The notes: generated by a model not told the origin, from the sequence alone. A stretch of 64,000 nt of DNA from Planctomycetota bacterium (GCA_016716265.1 JADJWQ010000006.1:2569501-2633500); one strand, 5' to 3'; shown: positions 37,411 to 47,282, numbered from the stretch's first letter. Numbers and translations: made by a program.

Positions 37411-38460
37411 TCACGGGAAGCGCGGCAGCCACTCGAGCCGCGACACGCGGCCGCGGCTGTTCCAGTCGAGCACGTAGAGGTCGCCGTGCGAATCGAACGC
37501 GGCGCCGTGCGGCGACAGGAACACGCCGTCCTGCCACTTCTCGCGCGGCACGCCGTTCTGCGCGCGCAATGCGGCATCGGGCTGGTCGCCGAGGTGACAG
37601 ACGAGCTCGTTCTTCTCGTCGAGGATCGTGACGCGCCCGGCGAGATCCGGCACGACGAGGTCGCGCCCGTTGGGGTGCGCGTAGACGTTGCACGGCCGCC
37701 GGAAGATGCCGGAGACGATGCCGCGCAGCCCGCCGTCGAGGTCGAAGATCTGCAGGCGGCCGTTCTCGCGGTCGGCGACGATCAGCCGCGGCTCGCTGCC
37801 GCGCGTGTCGAGCAGCAGCCCGTGCGGCGTGCGCATCTGCCCGGGCTCGGTGCCCATGCCACCGAACGAGCGCACGTAGTGCCGGTCGCGGTCGAACTGG
37901 TGGACCCAGCTCTTGCCGTAGCCGTCGGCGACGAACAGCGAGCCATCGGGTGCGACGACCACGTCGGTCGGGCGGTACTCGCCGGCGTTCTGGTAGATGC
38001 CGGCCTCGGTGGGGTAGCCGAGCGTCCAGAGCACCTCGCCGTCGAGGGTGGTCTTGACGACCTCGTGCCGTCCGATGTGCGCGAGGTACAGATACTCCTG
38101 GTCACCCTCCCGCCGCAGCGTCATGCCGTGCAGGCCGCCGGCGAACTCGGCGCCCCAGGTCTTCACGAGCGTGCCGTCGGGCCGGTAGACCATCACGGCG
38201 CGCTCGGTGTCGGTGTTGAAGTAGACGTTGCCGGCCGCGTCGACGGCGATGCAGCCGTGCGTGTTGCCCAGGTCCTGGCCGCCCTCGCGCACGGCGAAAC
38301 CCGGCACCCAGCGGTAGGTGTGGCGCCCGGCACCGAGCAGCGGCGGGTCGCCGGGGCTGGCGAGCGCCGGCGGCGCGGCCGCGAGCGACGCTGTCTGCAC
38401 GGCCTGGGCGGAGACGGGAGCGGCGGCGAGCGCGACGGCGACGGTGAGAGTCCGGCTCAT
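37411..38460 (-). CDS. Secreted NHL-repeat beta-propeller protein
   Basis: This is a 349-aa protein. ATG 38460 starts a signal peptide (LTVAVALAAAPVSAQA). Six blade-like repeats follow with NHL features: CIAVDAAGNVYFNTDTERAV, VVVAPDGSLFVADGYGKS, VHQFDRDRHYVRSFGGMG, GLLLDTRGSEPRLIVADREN, DLVVPDLAGRVTIL and AAFDSHGDLYVLDWNSRGR. This is close to peptidyl-alpha-hydroxyglycine lyase-like / 6-bladed propellers annotated in many planctomycetes, but the metal-binding His/Asp set of the lyase cannot be confirmed by eye. Ligand unknown. Confidence 0.75.
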   Translation of the reverse strand: MSRTLTVAVALAAAPVSAQAVQTASLAAAPPALASPGDPPLLGAGRHTYRWVPGFAVREGGQDLGNTHGCIAVDAAGNVYFNTDTERAVMVYRPDGTLVKTWGAEFAGGLHGMTLRREGDQEYLYLAHIGRHEVVKTTLDGEVLWTLGYPTEAGIYQNAGEYRPTDVVVAPDGSLFVADGYGKSWVHQFDRDRHYVRSFGGMGTEPGQMRTPHGLLLDTRGSEPRLIVADRENGRLQIFDLDGGLRGIVSGIFRRPCNVYAHPNGRDLVVPDLAGRVTILDEKNELVCHLGDQPDAALRAQNGVPREKWQDGVFLSPHGAAFDSHGDLYVLDWNSRGRVSRLEWLPRFP

Positions 38461-38694
38461 GGTGATCGGCGGCGAGCGAGGGCGGAGAAGCGAGCGGGCG
38501 GCATCACACCGCAACCTGGGCGCTGGCGCCAGCGGCCGGGCCGCCGCTGCGGCTCGACCTCGGCATCGCGTCCAACTGTCGATCCGGCGTCGGGCCGGAG
38601 TCCGGTGCAACGCGCACCGGGCAGATCCGCTCGGGTGACGACGCCGCCGCGGCACCGCGGCGGCAGCCATCGCCACCCCCGGAGCGCCCCCGTG

Positions 38695-39735
38695 ATGAGA
38701 CCACTGATCCGCCCGACGACCGCCCTGCTGCTCGCGACCGGAACCTGCCTCGCCCAGACCGTCTCGCCCGCCCTGTTCCGCCTCGCGCCGGCGAACTCCT
38801 CGGACAGCCGCCCGTTCGCGGCGGCCGGCTCCCGCTGGCTGCAGGTGCACGACGACCTGCGCGGCCAGCCGATGACCGTGCGCAGCCTGTCGTTCCGACT
38901 CGAGGAGGCGCTGAGCGGTTCGCCGATCCCGGCGTTCCAGCTCAACGCGGACCTGTGGATGTCGACGGCGGTGACGACCGCGACCGCGCCGAGCAGCACG
39001 TTCGCGCTGAACCACGGTGCCGACCGCACGCAGGTGCTCGCCCGCACGCAGATCGTGCAGTTTCCGGCGATGACCGTGTCGACGCCGCTGCCGGGATTCG
39101 AGTACCGCATTCCGCTCGCCACGCCGTTCGTGTTCGGCGGTCAGGGTCCGCTCGCGTGGGAGGCCCAGGTGCAGAGCACGACGAGCTTCGTGTCGTTCGA
39201 CGCGGTGCTCGGCTCCCAGACCAATCCGCGACCTTTCGAGCGCGAGCTCGGGGACGGCTGCGTGCGCAGCGGCGGCGCTCTCGGAATGTCGCTGTTCGGC
39301 TACAGCACGGTGTCGTGGTCGTCCGGCGCGATGACGAACAACTACAGCGTGAGCCTCGCGCCGACCGGAGCAACGCCCGTCCTGATGATCGGCCTCGGGT
39401 ACGCACCCATCGTGCTGCCGGGAACGGCCAGCGGCGCGTCCGGGCCGTGTACGCTCGCGACGGTGCCGGTGAACGTCCTGCCGATGGCCAATCCTACGCG
39501 CTATGCGTTACCTCTCGCGCTGTCGCCGGCGTTCCACGGTGCGATCTTGACGAGCCAGGCCTTCGCGCTCGATCCCGGTGCCAACGCGCTCGGCGTCGTC
39601 TCCAGCAACGCATTCACGCAGGTCTTCGCGGCCCCCTACGGTCCGGCGCCGGTCGGCCGCGTGTCGAGCAGCAGCGCGTCGAGCGCGACCGGTCTCGCAT
39701 TCGCCAACACCGGCCTCGTCATCGGCGTGCGCTGA
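38695..39735 (+). CDS. Secreted protein with the GLAFANTGLVIG C-terminal tail
   Basis: This is a 346-aa protein starting at ATG 38695 (a GTG lies directly before it), with GGAG upstream and a short signal peptide (TTALLLATGTCLAQT). The N-terminal 220 residues form a beta-rich domain (LSFRLEEALSGS, FEYRIPLATPFVFGG, LAWEAQVQST), probably jelly-roll. The last roughly 110 residues, from MIGLGYAPIVLPG, form the C-terminal beta domain that ends GLAFANTGLVIGVR. The 3' 134 nt of the gene are almost duplicated at 47283-47416. No catalytic motif; a surface role is inferred. Confidence 0.6.
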   Translation: MRPLIRPTTALLLATGTCLAQTVSPALFRLAPANSSDSRPFAAAGSRWLQVHDDLRGQPMTVRSLSFRLEEALSGSPIPAFQLNADLWMSTAVTTATAPSSTFALNHGADRTQVLARTQIVQFPAMTVSTPLPGFEYRIPLATPFVFGGQGPLAWEAQVQSTTSFVSFDAVLGSQTNPRPFERELGDGCVRSGGALGMSLFGYSTVSWSSGAMTNNYSVSLAPTGATPVLMIGLGYAPIVLPGTASGASGPCTLATVPVNVLPMANPTRYALPLALSPAFHGAILTSQAFALDPGANALGVVSSNAFTQVFAAPYGPAPVGRVSSSSASSATGLAFANTGLVIGVR

Positions 39736-39737
39736 TG
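39604..39737 (+). repeat. Copy A of a 134-nt C-terminal tail repeat
   Basis: The coding 3' end of the secreted protein gene. Its last 93 nt (39645-39737) match 47324-47416 with only two differences seen by eye; the preceding 41 nt match at roughly 80 percent. Homology stops within a few bases after the stop codon. Confidence 0.85.
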
Positions 39738-39981
39738 CGCCCGGGCTGCGCTTCGAGACCATTCCCGTGCTCGCACTTGCCGACACGCGGGGTGCGGTCT
39801 TGCGGTAACTCCGTGCTTGCCGACGCACTCCCGTCAGGCTGACCGCGTCCTCGCGTCACTCGCTGGCGGACGCGCGGCCGGGACGACATCGGGCCGTTGG
39901 TCCGGATTCCTGGTGCCGCGACGGCGCTTCGGGTGTGATGCCAAAGACACCGGACCGAGCCCGAGTCCAGGGGGCACCGCC

Positions 39982-40554
39982 ATGGACGAAACCCACGCCA
40001 GCACGGACGACGAGGGGACGCTCGCCGAGCGCGCGCGGCGCGGCGACCAGGGCGCGAAGGCCGATCTCCTCGCAGCGTACCGCCAACGGCTCGTCCGCTT
40101 CTGCCACGGCTATCTCGGCCGGAGCGAGGACGCCGAGGACGCGGCGCAGGACGTGCTGGCGAAGCTGCTCGCCGCTCCGTGGCCGCAGGGCAAGTTCCGG
40201 CCGTGGCTGTTCTGCGTGGCGCGCAACCACTGCCTGAATCTGGAGCGCCGCGTGCGCGGCAGCCCGGTCGACTACCGCGGCGCATTCACGACGTCGCACC
40301 TGCCTTCCCCGCACACGGGCCCCGCTACCGCGCTCGGCCGGCACGAGCGCGACCGCCGGCTCGCCGAGGCGATGCAGTCGCTGTCGCGCCAGCACTCCGA
40401 GGTGCTGTTCCTGCGCTACTTCGAGGAGCTCGAGCGGGACGAGATCGCGGCGGTGCTCGGCGTGACGGCGGCCGCCGTCAAGTCGCGGCTCGCGCACGCG
40501 CGCCGCGAGCTGTTCCGGCGCCTTGGCCCGCAGGGGATGGACGAGATGGGCTGA
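39982..40554 (+). CDS. ECF-type RNA polymerase sigma factor
   Basis: This is a 190-aa protein. Region 2 spans about residues 15-85 (LLAAYRQRLVRFCHGYLGRS, DAEDAAQDVLAKLLAAPWP, FRPWLFCVARNHCLNLERR). Region 4 spans about 125-180 (LSRQHSEVLFLRYFEELERD, then the helix-turn-helix AVLGVTAAAVKSRLAHARREL). There is no region 3 and no extra C-terminal domain. It is convergent with the kinase gene, whose N-terminus carries an anti-sigma-like zinc motif, so the two may form one regulatory circuit. Pairs of ECF sigma and kinase are common in planctomycetes. Confidence 0.85.
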   Translation: MDETHASTDDEGTLAERARRGDQGAKADLLAAYRQRLVRFCHGYLGRSEDAEDAAQDVLAKLLAAPWPQGKFRPWLFCVARNHCLNLERRVRGSPVDYRGAFTTSHLPSPHTGPATALGRHERDRRLAEAMQSLSRQHSEVLFLRYFEELERDEIAAVLGVTAAAVKSRLAHARRELFRRLGPQGMDEMG

Positions 40555-40608
40555 CGCGCGAGGCGCCGGGTCGTCCTCCGTGGAGTGGAGATCCGTGACG
40601 CCATTGGC

Positions 40609-43596
40609 TCAACGGTCCACAGCGAGGATCTCCAGCCATGCCGCCTGCCGGCCGCGGATCCAGACCGCGGCATTGCCGCCGGCGCTCCATCTCGGCAGCG
40701 AGGACATGCCGGGCACGCCCCGTGTCACGACCTGGCGCGCCTGCCGGTCGTAAACGTGCACCGGGCTGCCCTCCGCTGCGCCACCGTAGCTGAAGAAGTA
40801 GAACCGCTCGCCGTCCGGGGCCCACGCGCCGATCCAGTCCCAGGAGTCCGACTGCTGGATCGCGACCTCGGTCGGCCGGCCGTCGAGCCACGCGAAGCGG
40901 ATCTGCGAGTCGTTCGCCGGGCCATAGTCGACGTAGGTCACGAACTCCCCGCTCGGATGCCAGACCAGACCTTCCTTGTAGCGGGCCTCCTCCGGTGGCG
41001 TCATGCGGGTCAGTTCGCCAACCGGGAACGCGATCGCGAACGCGGTGTTCACATGCGCTGCCAGGTCGGCGTCGGTCGCGTAGCCGAGCGCGGCGATGAA
41101 GTCACCGTTCGGCGACCACTCGAGTGTGCCGTCCCAGCGCGGAAGCCGGGCCAGCTCCCGCGGCGCGTCGCTGCCGTCGGCGGCCACCACGAGGACACTG
41201 CGGCCGTCGACGTACGCGAGCCAGCAGCTGTCGGGAGACCAGCGGATCCAGACCGGGCACGAGGTGCGCGCGAGCACGCGCAGGTCACCGCTGTCGATCG
41301 ACTGCACGCAGACCTCCGCACGGTCCGGATCGCCCGTCGTCCAGGACGAGAACGCGATCCGCGTGCTGTCCGGCGCCACGTCGTAGAGCGTGCCGAAGGA
41401 CATCACGCCCAGCGGGCCCGAGGCGTCGTAGGCAGCACTGGTGAGCAGACGAGCCGCCCCGCCGCCTCGCGGCATCGCGAACAGGCCGCGCTGGCCGGAG
41501 ACCTCACCGATGAAGAACACGGTCCGTCCGTCCGCCGACAGGCGCGGGGCACGGCCGCGCGTGTGCTCCGTGCCTTCCTCGAAGCGGTCCCCCGTCGTCG
41601 TCCAGACCGTCGCGGTGTCACGGCGCACGCCGACGAGGAGCGCGCCATCCGACAGGAAGCGCGGCGCGACGAATCCCTCGTTGTGCAGGAACGTCACCCG
41701 TCGTGGTGCGGCGGTCGCGCGACCAGTCTCGCCGTCGACCGCCAGCCTCCAGATGTCGCTCCCGCTCGCCGCGGGAGTCGTGCCGCTCGCGACGAACCAG
41801 ACCGAGCGACCGTCCGGTGCCCACACGGGCTGGTGGCAATCGTCCGGCGTCGTCGTGAGCTGCCGGCTCGAGCCGCCGACGCGTGGGACGAGCCAGAGGT
41901 CGCTCCGGGGCGGGCCCTCGGACCGAGTTGCGTCGACCACCAGCCAGCGGCCGTCGGCGGACCAGCCGCCGAGTGAGCTGACCGGTGGCAGGTCCGTCGG
42001 GTGCCGGCGAACCGTGCCGCCGACGAGCCGGATACTGTCGATGCGGTCCGTCAGGCACGTGATCTCGTGTCCGTCGGGCGTCCAGCAGACGTCTCGGATT
42101 CGCGCACCTCGCTCGGGTGCTGGCAGCGCCTGCTCGATCCGCGCCTCCGCAGCGTTCCAGACGAGCACGAACTGCTCCGCCTCGCCCTGCCGATTGCCGA
42201 CCGCGGCAATCCGGAGGCCATCGGGTGACCAGCGCGGCGCAGTGCATCGGAACTCGGCGATGTCGTCGGGTCCGCCCCCGCCGCCGAGCGGCCGGCCGAT
42301 TCCGGTCACGCGGTCCCAGACGCGCAGCCGAAAGCCCACCGCGTAGACGATCTGCGCTCCGTCCCCGAGCGCGTCGAACGTCCTTCGGCTGCCGGCATCG
42401 CTCAGAACGTCGGGGATGTCGATCGGCATCCGCTGCGCGAGTCGCGGTCGCGTATCGGTGTCCTCCGACGGGAGGAACAGAATCGCGGCGAGCACCGCAA
42501 GAGCGGAGGCGGCGAGCCAGGGCCACCGTCCTCGTCCGAACCACGAAGGCAGCCTGCGCGCCACTCTCGCTCGGACCGCCTCGCCGGCCAGGTGGCGGCG
42601 CAGGTCCGCCGCGAGATCGAGAGCGGAGCCGTAGCGCCGCGTCCGGTCGACGGCGATCGCCTGCAGCACGATGTCCCGGAGCGGTCGTGGGATCGAGTCG
42701 GCCCTCGCCACCGCATGGGCCACGTCGGGCGAGGCGAACGTCCGGACCGCCTCGGCGAGGCTCGTCGGCGCCCCGTACGGCAGTCGGCCGGTCAGCAGCT
42801 CGTGGAGCATCACGCCGAGCGAGTAGACGTCGCTCCGCCTGTCGATCGCCGGCGTGCCCCCGAGCTGCTCCGGGCTCATGTAGGGGATCGTCCCGCCCGG
42901 CGACGCGAGCACGGATCGGGACAACGAGACGTTGCCGTCCGGGCGCAGGAACCGCGCGAGCCCGAAGTCGAGCACGCGCGGCCGACCGTCGCCGTCGACG
43001 AGCACGTTGGTCGGCTTCACGTCCAGGTGGACCACGCCGCGCTCGTGCGCGTGGTGGATCGCCTCCGCGGTCTGCGCGATCAGCTCGAGGCGTCGCTGGA
43101 GCGACGCCGACGTACGCGCACAATGGCGATCGAGGGGTTCGCCCTCGACCAGCTCCATCACGAGATACAAGAAGCCGCCGTCGCGTCCGGCGTCGTGGAT
43201 CACGACGAGGCACGCGTGTCGCAGCTTCGCGAGCGCCTGGACCTCGCGCTCGAAGCGGCGCAGGTCGCCTGCCGTGGACGGGCCGACCGGTCGTAGGACC
43301 TTCAGCGCCACGCGGCGCGCGGGGTTCGGTTGCTCGGCCTCGTACACGACGCCCATGCCGCCCTCGCCGAGGCGACGGACGATGCGGTAGGGCCCGATCG
43401 ATGCGGGCAGCGGGGTCGGGTCCGCGCTGCACAGCGCGGTCAGTCCTTCGTGGACGCGCCGCAGCCGCTCGAGGCATTCGCGGCACGATGGGCAGGACTC
43501 CACATGCGCCCGCAGCTCGCGCGGCGCGTCCGCGTCGGGGTCGTCCAGCAGGTCCCAGAGCTGAGCTTCGTCGATCGCACAACTCCGGGGTTCCAT
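40609..43596 (-). CDS. Transmembrane Ser/Thr protein kinase with N-terminal zinc-finger motif and WD40/TolB-like propeller
   Basis: This is a 995-aa protein starting at ATG 43596. Residues 31-41 carry an anti-sigma-type zinc motif H-x3-C-x2-C (HVESCPSCREC). The kinase domain (about 68-330) has RRLGEGGMGVVYEAE, VALKVL, a catalytic loop HLDVKPTNVLV near 192 (Leu replaces the Arg of HRD), DFGLARFL and MSPEQLGG. One membrane segment (WPWLAASALAVLAAILFLP, about 355-375) links it to an outside beta-propeller of PD40/TolB type with repeated WSPDG/WAPDG-like units (RWSPDGLRIAAVGNR, WAPDGERFYFFSYG). It probably senses an external ligand and signals inward. Convergent with the ECF sigma gene. Confidence 0.85.
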   Translation of the reverse strand: MEPRSCAIDEAQLWDLLDDPDADAPRELRAHVESCPSCRECLERLRRVHEGLTALCSADPTPLPASIGPYRIVRRLGEGGMGVVYEAEQPNPARRVALKVLRPVGPSTAGDLRRFEREVQALAKLRHACLVVIHDAGRDGGFLYLVMELVEGEPLDRHCARTSASLQRRLELIAQTAEAIHHAHERGVVHLDVKPTNVLVDGDGRPRVLDFGLARFLRPDGNVSLSRSVLASPGGTIPYMSPEQLGGTPAIDRRSDVYSLGVMLHELLTGRLPYGAPTSLAEAVRTFASPDVAHAVARADSIPRPLRDIVLQAIAVDRTRRYGSALDLAADLRRHLAGEAVRARVARRLPSWFGRGRWPWLAASALAVLAAILFLPSEDTDTRPRLAQRMPIDIPDVLSDAGSRRTFDALGDGAQIVYAVGFRLRVWDRVTGIGRPLGGGGGPDDIAEFRCTAPRWSPDGLRIAAVGNRQGEAEQFVLVWNAAEARIEQALPAPERGARIRDVCWTPDGHEITCLTDRIDSIRLVGGTVRRHPTDLPPVSSLGGWSADGRWLVVDATRSEGPPRSDLWLVPRVGGSSRQLTTTPDDCHQPVWAPDGRSVWFVASGTTPAASGSDIWRLAVDGETGRATAAPRRVTFLHNEGFVAPRFLSDGALLVGVRRDTATVWTTTGDRFEEGTEHTRGRAPRLSADGRTVFFIGEVSGQRGLFAMPRGGGAARLLTSAAYDASGPLGVMSFGTLYDVAPDSTRIAFSSWTTGDPDRAEVCVQSIDSGDLRVLARTSCPVWIRWSPDSCWLAYVDGRSVLVVAADGSDAPRELARLPRWDGTLEWSPNGDFIAALGYATDADLAAHVNTAFAIAFPVGELTRMTPPEEARYKEGLVWHPSGEFVTYVDYGPANDSQIRFAWLDGRPTEVAIQQSDSWDWIGAWAPDGERFYFFSYGGAAEGSPVHVYDRQARQVVTRGVPGMSSLPRWSAGGNAAVWIRGRQAAWLEILAVDR

Positions 43597-43814
43597 CGTC
43601 GCACTCGTGGACTCGCCGACGTCCGCCGCGGCTCGCGACCACCGATCGCCAGCCGCGCGAGATGGTAGCGCGGTTCGGGCATCGGGAGAGGGCTCGCGTC
43701 CGGGCGGCCCGGTGGGGCGGGCCGGGATTCGAGGTCCGCGCCGGCTGCCCGGGTGTGCTGGTCTCCAGGTCGCGCGTAGGCGGCCGAGAACCACGAGTCA
43801 CGAGGAGGATCCGC

Positions 43815-44778
43815 ATGAAAGTCGCGCGTCGAACACGGAACTGGCCGATCTGGTCGGCCTGTGCAGTCCTGCTGGTTGCCGGTGCGGCCAGAGCGCAGGG
43901 AAACGGCCGTGGTGGCGATGGCGGTGGCGGTAGTGGCAGCAACGGCGGCAACGCCGTCCAGTCGGACATCCCGGCGGTCCTCGACGTGACGGACCCGTTC
44001 GTGCCGCCGAGCCCGCCGACCGTCGGGAGCCTGTCCGCGGACGTCGCCGGGCTGGGCTACGACTGCTGGGTGGGGCGCCGTCGGACGATCACATTGACGC
44101 TCGCCCGGCGCAGTCCGCGGTCGATGCGCCTGATCCTCGGACCGGAGCTGCCTCCGGACCCAAACCCGCTCATGGACAACCCATGGAACAGCCCGCGCGT
44201 GTACTTCGGCGCTGGCATCCCGAATCCGTCCTTCGGTCCCGACGGCGTCGCGGACACCCCGGACGATCACGAGATCACGGAGGTCTCGATGCAGATCGCG
44301 GGGTGGGAGAACGTGTCGGCACTCGGCGCCTTCGCGACGGACGCATCGAGCTACAGCGACGCGGACGGCAATCCGATCGTCGTCGATCCGCAGGATCCTG
44401 CGACGTTCAGCCACATGGCGACGACGATGCGCATCAGCTTCAAGGTCGGACAGCACATGTGGCGGCTGGACTTTCGGGACACCGCGCCACGTCGGCACCG
44501 GCCGGTTGCCGACGCATCCGGACACCGGGCCGGTCGTCATCCGCCGGTGGTTCGGGAACGGACCCGCCGACCCGAACGACCCTGCGGTGCCGTGGGAGGT
44601 CCGCATCGAGCCGTGGTGGGGGAACGACCCCGCGGTTCCGCGCACCGGCATGGTCGTCGGTTTCCTGAACTACCTCGGAACCGGCGGGAACACGACGGGA
44701 GGGTATGCCGGCGCGTACGACATCCGCTGGTCGGCCGAAGACTGGCCGAGCTGCTGGACCGCCTGGGCTGCGCAGTAG
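43815..44778 (+). pseudogene. Small secreted protein gene with a frameshift near 44475
   Basis: ATG 43815 has an excellent GAGGAGG ribosome site and a signal peptide (AVLLVAGAARAQG), then a Gly/Ser/Asn linker and a beta-type domain (MRLILGPELPPDPN, DGVADTPDDHEITEVSMQ, TMRISFKVGQHMWRLDF). At about 44473-44478 this frame degenerates, and the +1 frame continues with good protein sequence (GTPRHVGTGRLPTHPD, VIRRWFGNGPADPNDP, WEVRIEPWWGNDPAVP) to TAG 44778. Together they give about 321 residues. The cause may be a one-base insertion, a sequencing error, or (less likely) a programmed shift at TTTC-GGG. No family recognised. Confidence 0.6.
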
Positions 44779-45065
44779 CGACGGCCGGCGCACGGATTCC
44801 GCGGGCCGCGGCTCGCGCTCGCGTGTGCTCCCGGACGGCGGGCGCCATGCCGCACCCGCAACGCCCGAATGACATCGGAGCCCGTGGATGACCTCGCTCT
44901 CGCGCGCGTCGCAATCGCGGTCCCCGCTGTCCGGCCGGCTGACGACGCTCTTCTCCGTCGCTGGCGATTCTCGGCTAATCGGCGCCGATTGGCGGCACCT
45001 CCGGGGATCGAAAGAACCCGTACCGATCAACCCACGCAAACCGTCTCACCACGGAGGTCGATCTC

Positions 45066-46826
45066 ATGCGATCGTTCTCGAACTCGCGTCTCCGACTCGG
45101 CATCCCCCGGGGTGTATCCATCACGTTCACTGACAGGTCCTGCTACGAGGCTCAGGCACCAGCACCTCACTCCTCGCGCCTCCGCTCTGCACGGTCGAGA
45201 CCGACCGTGCGATGGTGGACGTGCCTACTGGTAGCCGTCCTGGCCCTCGCGTCTCCCGTGGCCGCGCAGAGCGCGTCGCTGACGACCACCTATCGATATG
45301 ACGGCTTGGGCTACGGCGGCAACGGCGTCTTCTTCGATCTTCAGGTCCACGTGCCGGTCACGATAGACCGACTCGAGGCGAGCATAACGAATCGTCACCG
45401 GGTCGGCACCATCGAGCTGTGGTCGATCCCCGGCGGGCACTCCCTCGCCAACATCACGTCGACGAACGGCTGGACCATGCAGGGATCGGCGACGGTGGTT
45501 TCCGAAGGCATCGGCGCGCCCTCCAGCGTCGTGTTCACCGACGGATCCGGAAATCCGGCGCCATTCACGCTGATGCCTGGACTGTACGGAATCGCCCTCT
45601 GCTACCAGAATCACGCCCCGGCCTACTCGACCTCCCCCCCGAACAATCGGGTCTACTCCAACAGCGACATGACCCTGACCGCAGGCTCGATACAGAGTGC
45701 CTACTTCGTCACCCCTAGGGCCGGTGCGGCCATATGGAACGGCACGATCTACTACACCGTCTCCCCGGCCTGGGCAACGTGGCAGTCGTACGGCACAGGC
45801 TGTCCGAGCACCTGGGCCGCGTTCTACGAGGGCTTCGGGGGTGCGGTCGATCTGGCCGGTGCGCCCGGCTCGGAGGGTGTCGTCCGGCTGGATCCGGTCG
45901 GGTCCGGATACCTCGTGACGATCGACAGTCCGGCGTGGCACACGCCGACGAGTGCTCCGCTATCTTTGGGAGACGACACGAACAGCGCACCCCAGTTGCT
46001 CCCGTTCACTCTGTCCTATCCGGGTGGGTCGACCAATCGCGTCATCGTCGGGTCCAATGGATATGTCTACCTCGGTTCAGGTGTGAGCGCACAGGCGTAC
46101 TATGGGCGAAGGTCCCTGTTCCTCACCGATGGTCCCCGACTCGCAGCCTTCTGGGGCGATCTGAATCCCGCCGCAGGTGGCTCGGTGCACTTCGACGTGG
46201 ACCCGTCTGGCAATGCGGCGTACGTCACCTGGTTGGCGGTACCCGAATACGCGGTGCCGAACGCCGTGAGCACGTTCCAGATATGTATCCGGTCGAGTGG
46301 CATCATCGACTATCGGTACCGGTCCTGCGTGGTCGGTTTCGCCCAGGCGATCGCCGGCTGGAGTCCCGGCCGTGGCGTCCCCGAGCCCGAGCCGATCGAC
46401 ATCTCCGCAGCCGCCGCGGCGGGATTCGTCACCGGCCCGGATGCGAGGCCCATCACGCTGGGATGCACCGGCCGCCCGGTCCTCGGTCAGGGCATCAGCC
46501 TGGACGTCGCAGGCATACCCACCAACACCGCGCTCGCGGCCGTGTTGATGGGCTTCGGACGGACCCCGGCACCGGGTCTCTCGCTCGACAACCTGTTCGG
46601 CGGCACGGAGGGCTGCTTCCAGCACGTGACGGCCCCTCTGCTGACGGCCGGAGCGCTGGTCGGGCCCATGTCGACCGGCAGCATCGCGCTGACCGTCCCA
46701 CTGGATCCGAGCTTCGCGGGCGGCCTGCTGTTCAACCAGGCCGTCGCAGCCATCAGTCCGCCGGCGTACACGACGAGCGGCCTGATCACCAGCAATGGTG
46801 TATGGCTCCTCCTCCAGGGTCTGTGA
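45066..46826 (+). CDS. Large secreted beta-rich protein
   Basis: This is a 586-aa protein. ATG 45066 has GGAG about 10 nt upstream, but the signal peptide (WWTCLLVAVLALASPVAAQS) begins near residue 50, so GTG 45207 is an alternative start. Mature parts: a galactose-binding-like beta domain (about 70-215, YRYDGLGYGGNGVFFDLQV), a nidogen-type middle (about 290-440; LPFTLSYPGGSTNRVIVGSN, SVHFDVDPSGNAAYVTW, FQICIRSSGIIDYRY), and the C-terminal beta domain starting LGCTGRPVLGQGISLDVAG and ending SNGVWLLLQGL. The tail is the same type as in the propeller and glycosidase-like proteins. No catalytic residue is evident; probably cell-surface or extracellular. Confidence 0.6.
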   Translation: MRSFSNSRLRLGIPRGVSITFTDRSCYEAQAPAPHSSRLRSARSRPTVRWWTCLLVAVLALASPVAAQSASLTTTYRYDGLGYGGNGVFFDLQVHVPVTIDRLEASITNRHRVGTIELWSIPGGHSLANITSTNGWTMQGSATVVSEGIGAPSSVVFTDGSGNPAPFTLMPGLYGIALCYQNHAPAYSTSPPNNRVYSNSDMTLTAGSIQSAYFVTPRAGAAIWNGTIYYTVSPAWATWQSYGTGCPSTWAAFYEGFGGAVDLAGAPGSEGVVRLDPVGSGYLVTIDSPAWHTPTSAPLSLGDDTNSAPQLLPFTLSYPGGSTNRVIVGSNGYVYLGSGVSAQAYYGRRSLFLTDGPRLAAFWGDLNPAAGGSVHFDVDPSGNAAYVTWLAVPEYAVPNAVSTFQICIRSSGIIDYRYRSCVVGFAQAIAGWSPGRGVPEPEPIDISAAAAAGFVTGPDARPITLGCTGRPVLGQGISLDVAGIPTNTALAAVLMGFGRTPAPGLSLDNLFGGTEGCFQHVTAPLLTAGALVGPMSTGSIALTVPLDPSFAGGLLFNQAVAAISPPAYTTSGLITSNGVWLLLQGL

Positions 46827-46957
46827 TCCTCGCGGACCGACGGCCGTGCAGAGCTGTGGCCCGCCCGCGTTCATGGGGATCGGCACGCAGCTCGACGACG
46901 TGAAGAGCGCCGACATCGCCTGGCTACCGTGACGGCGTATCCGGTGGCGGCCCATCG

Positions 46958-47160
46958 CATCGCGGAGCGACTCGATCTGCCTGGCGCCAACGGGTTTCGG
47001 CGCAGTGCTCGCCGTCACTTCGATCACGATCACGCGTCCACCGCCGAAACCGGCGAGCAGATCGATCTCGAGGCGATCGCCCTGGTCACGTGACTGGTAG
47101 CGGCGGGGCCGACACCGGGACAGCGGGATCTCGGCACGCAGCCGCGACACGACGAGCGTC
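46958..47160 (-). pseudogene. C-terminal fragment of an AAA_14/DUF4143-type ATPase
   Basis: The minus strand reads VVSRLRAEIPLSRCRP, then RYQSRDQGDRLEIDLLAGFG, then GRVIVIEVTASTAPKPVGAR and QIESLRDAMG. This is the PD-(D/E)XK-like C-terminal region of DUF4143 ATPases (typical pattern: S-W-S...R-D...E-x-D...IEVK). The expected active-site Lys after IEV is replaced by Thr. No N-terminal part is attached, and the sequence loses family resemblance past 46958. The N-terminal part of the same type of protein lies at 49322-49505 on the other strand. Confidence 0.55.
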
Positions 47161-47282
47161 TCCGGCCTCCGGCCGCCTCCGTGGAGGTTCGGCCGACCAT
47201 CGATGGACCGCCACGCGGGCCGGTGGCGCGGAGGTTGGCCCGGTTCACGCTCGGTTCCGAGGATCCGATCCAACACCGCCCT

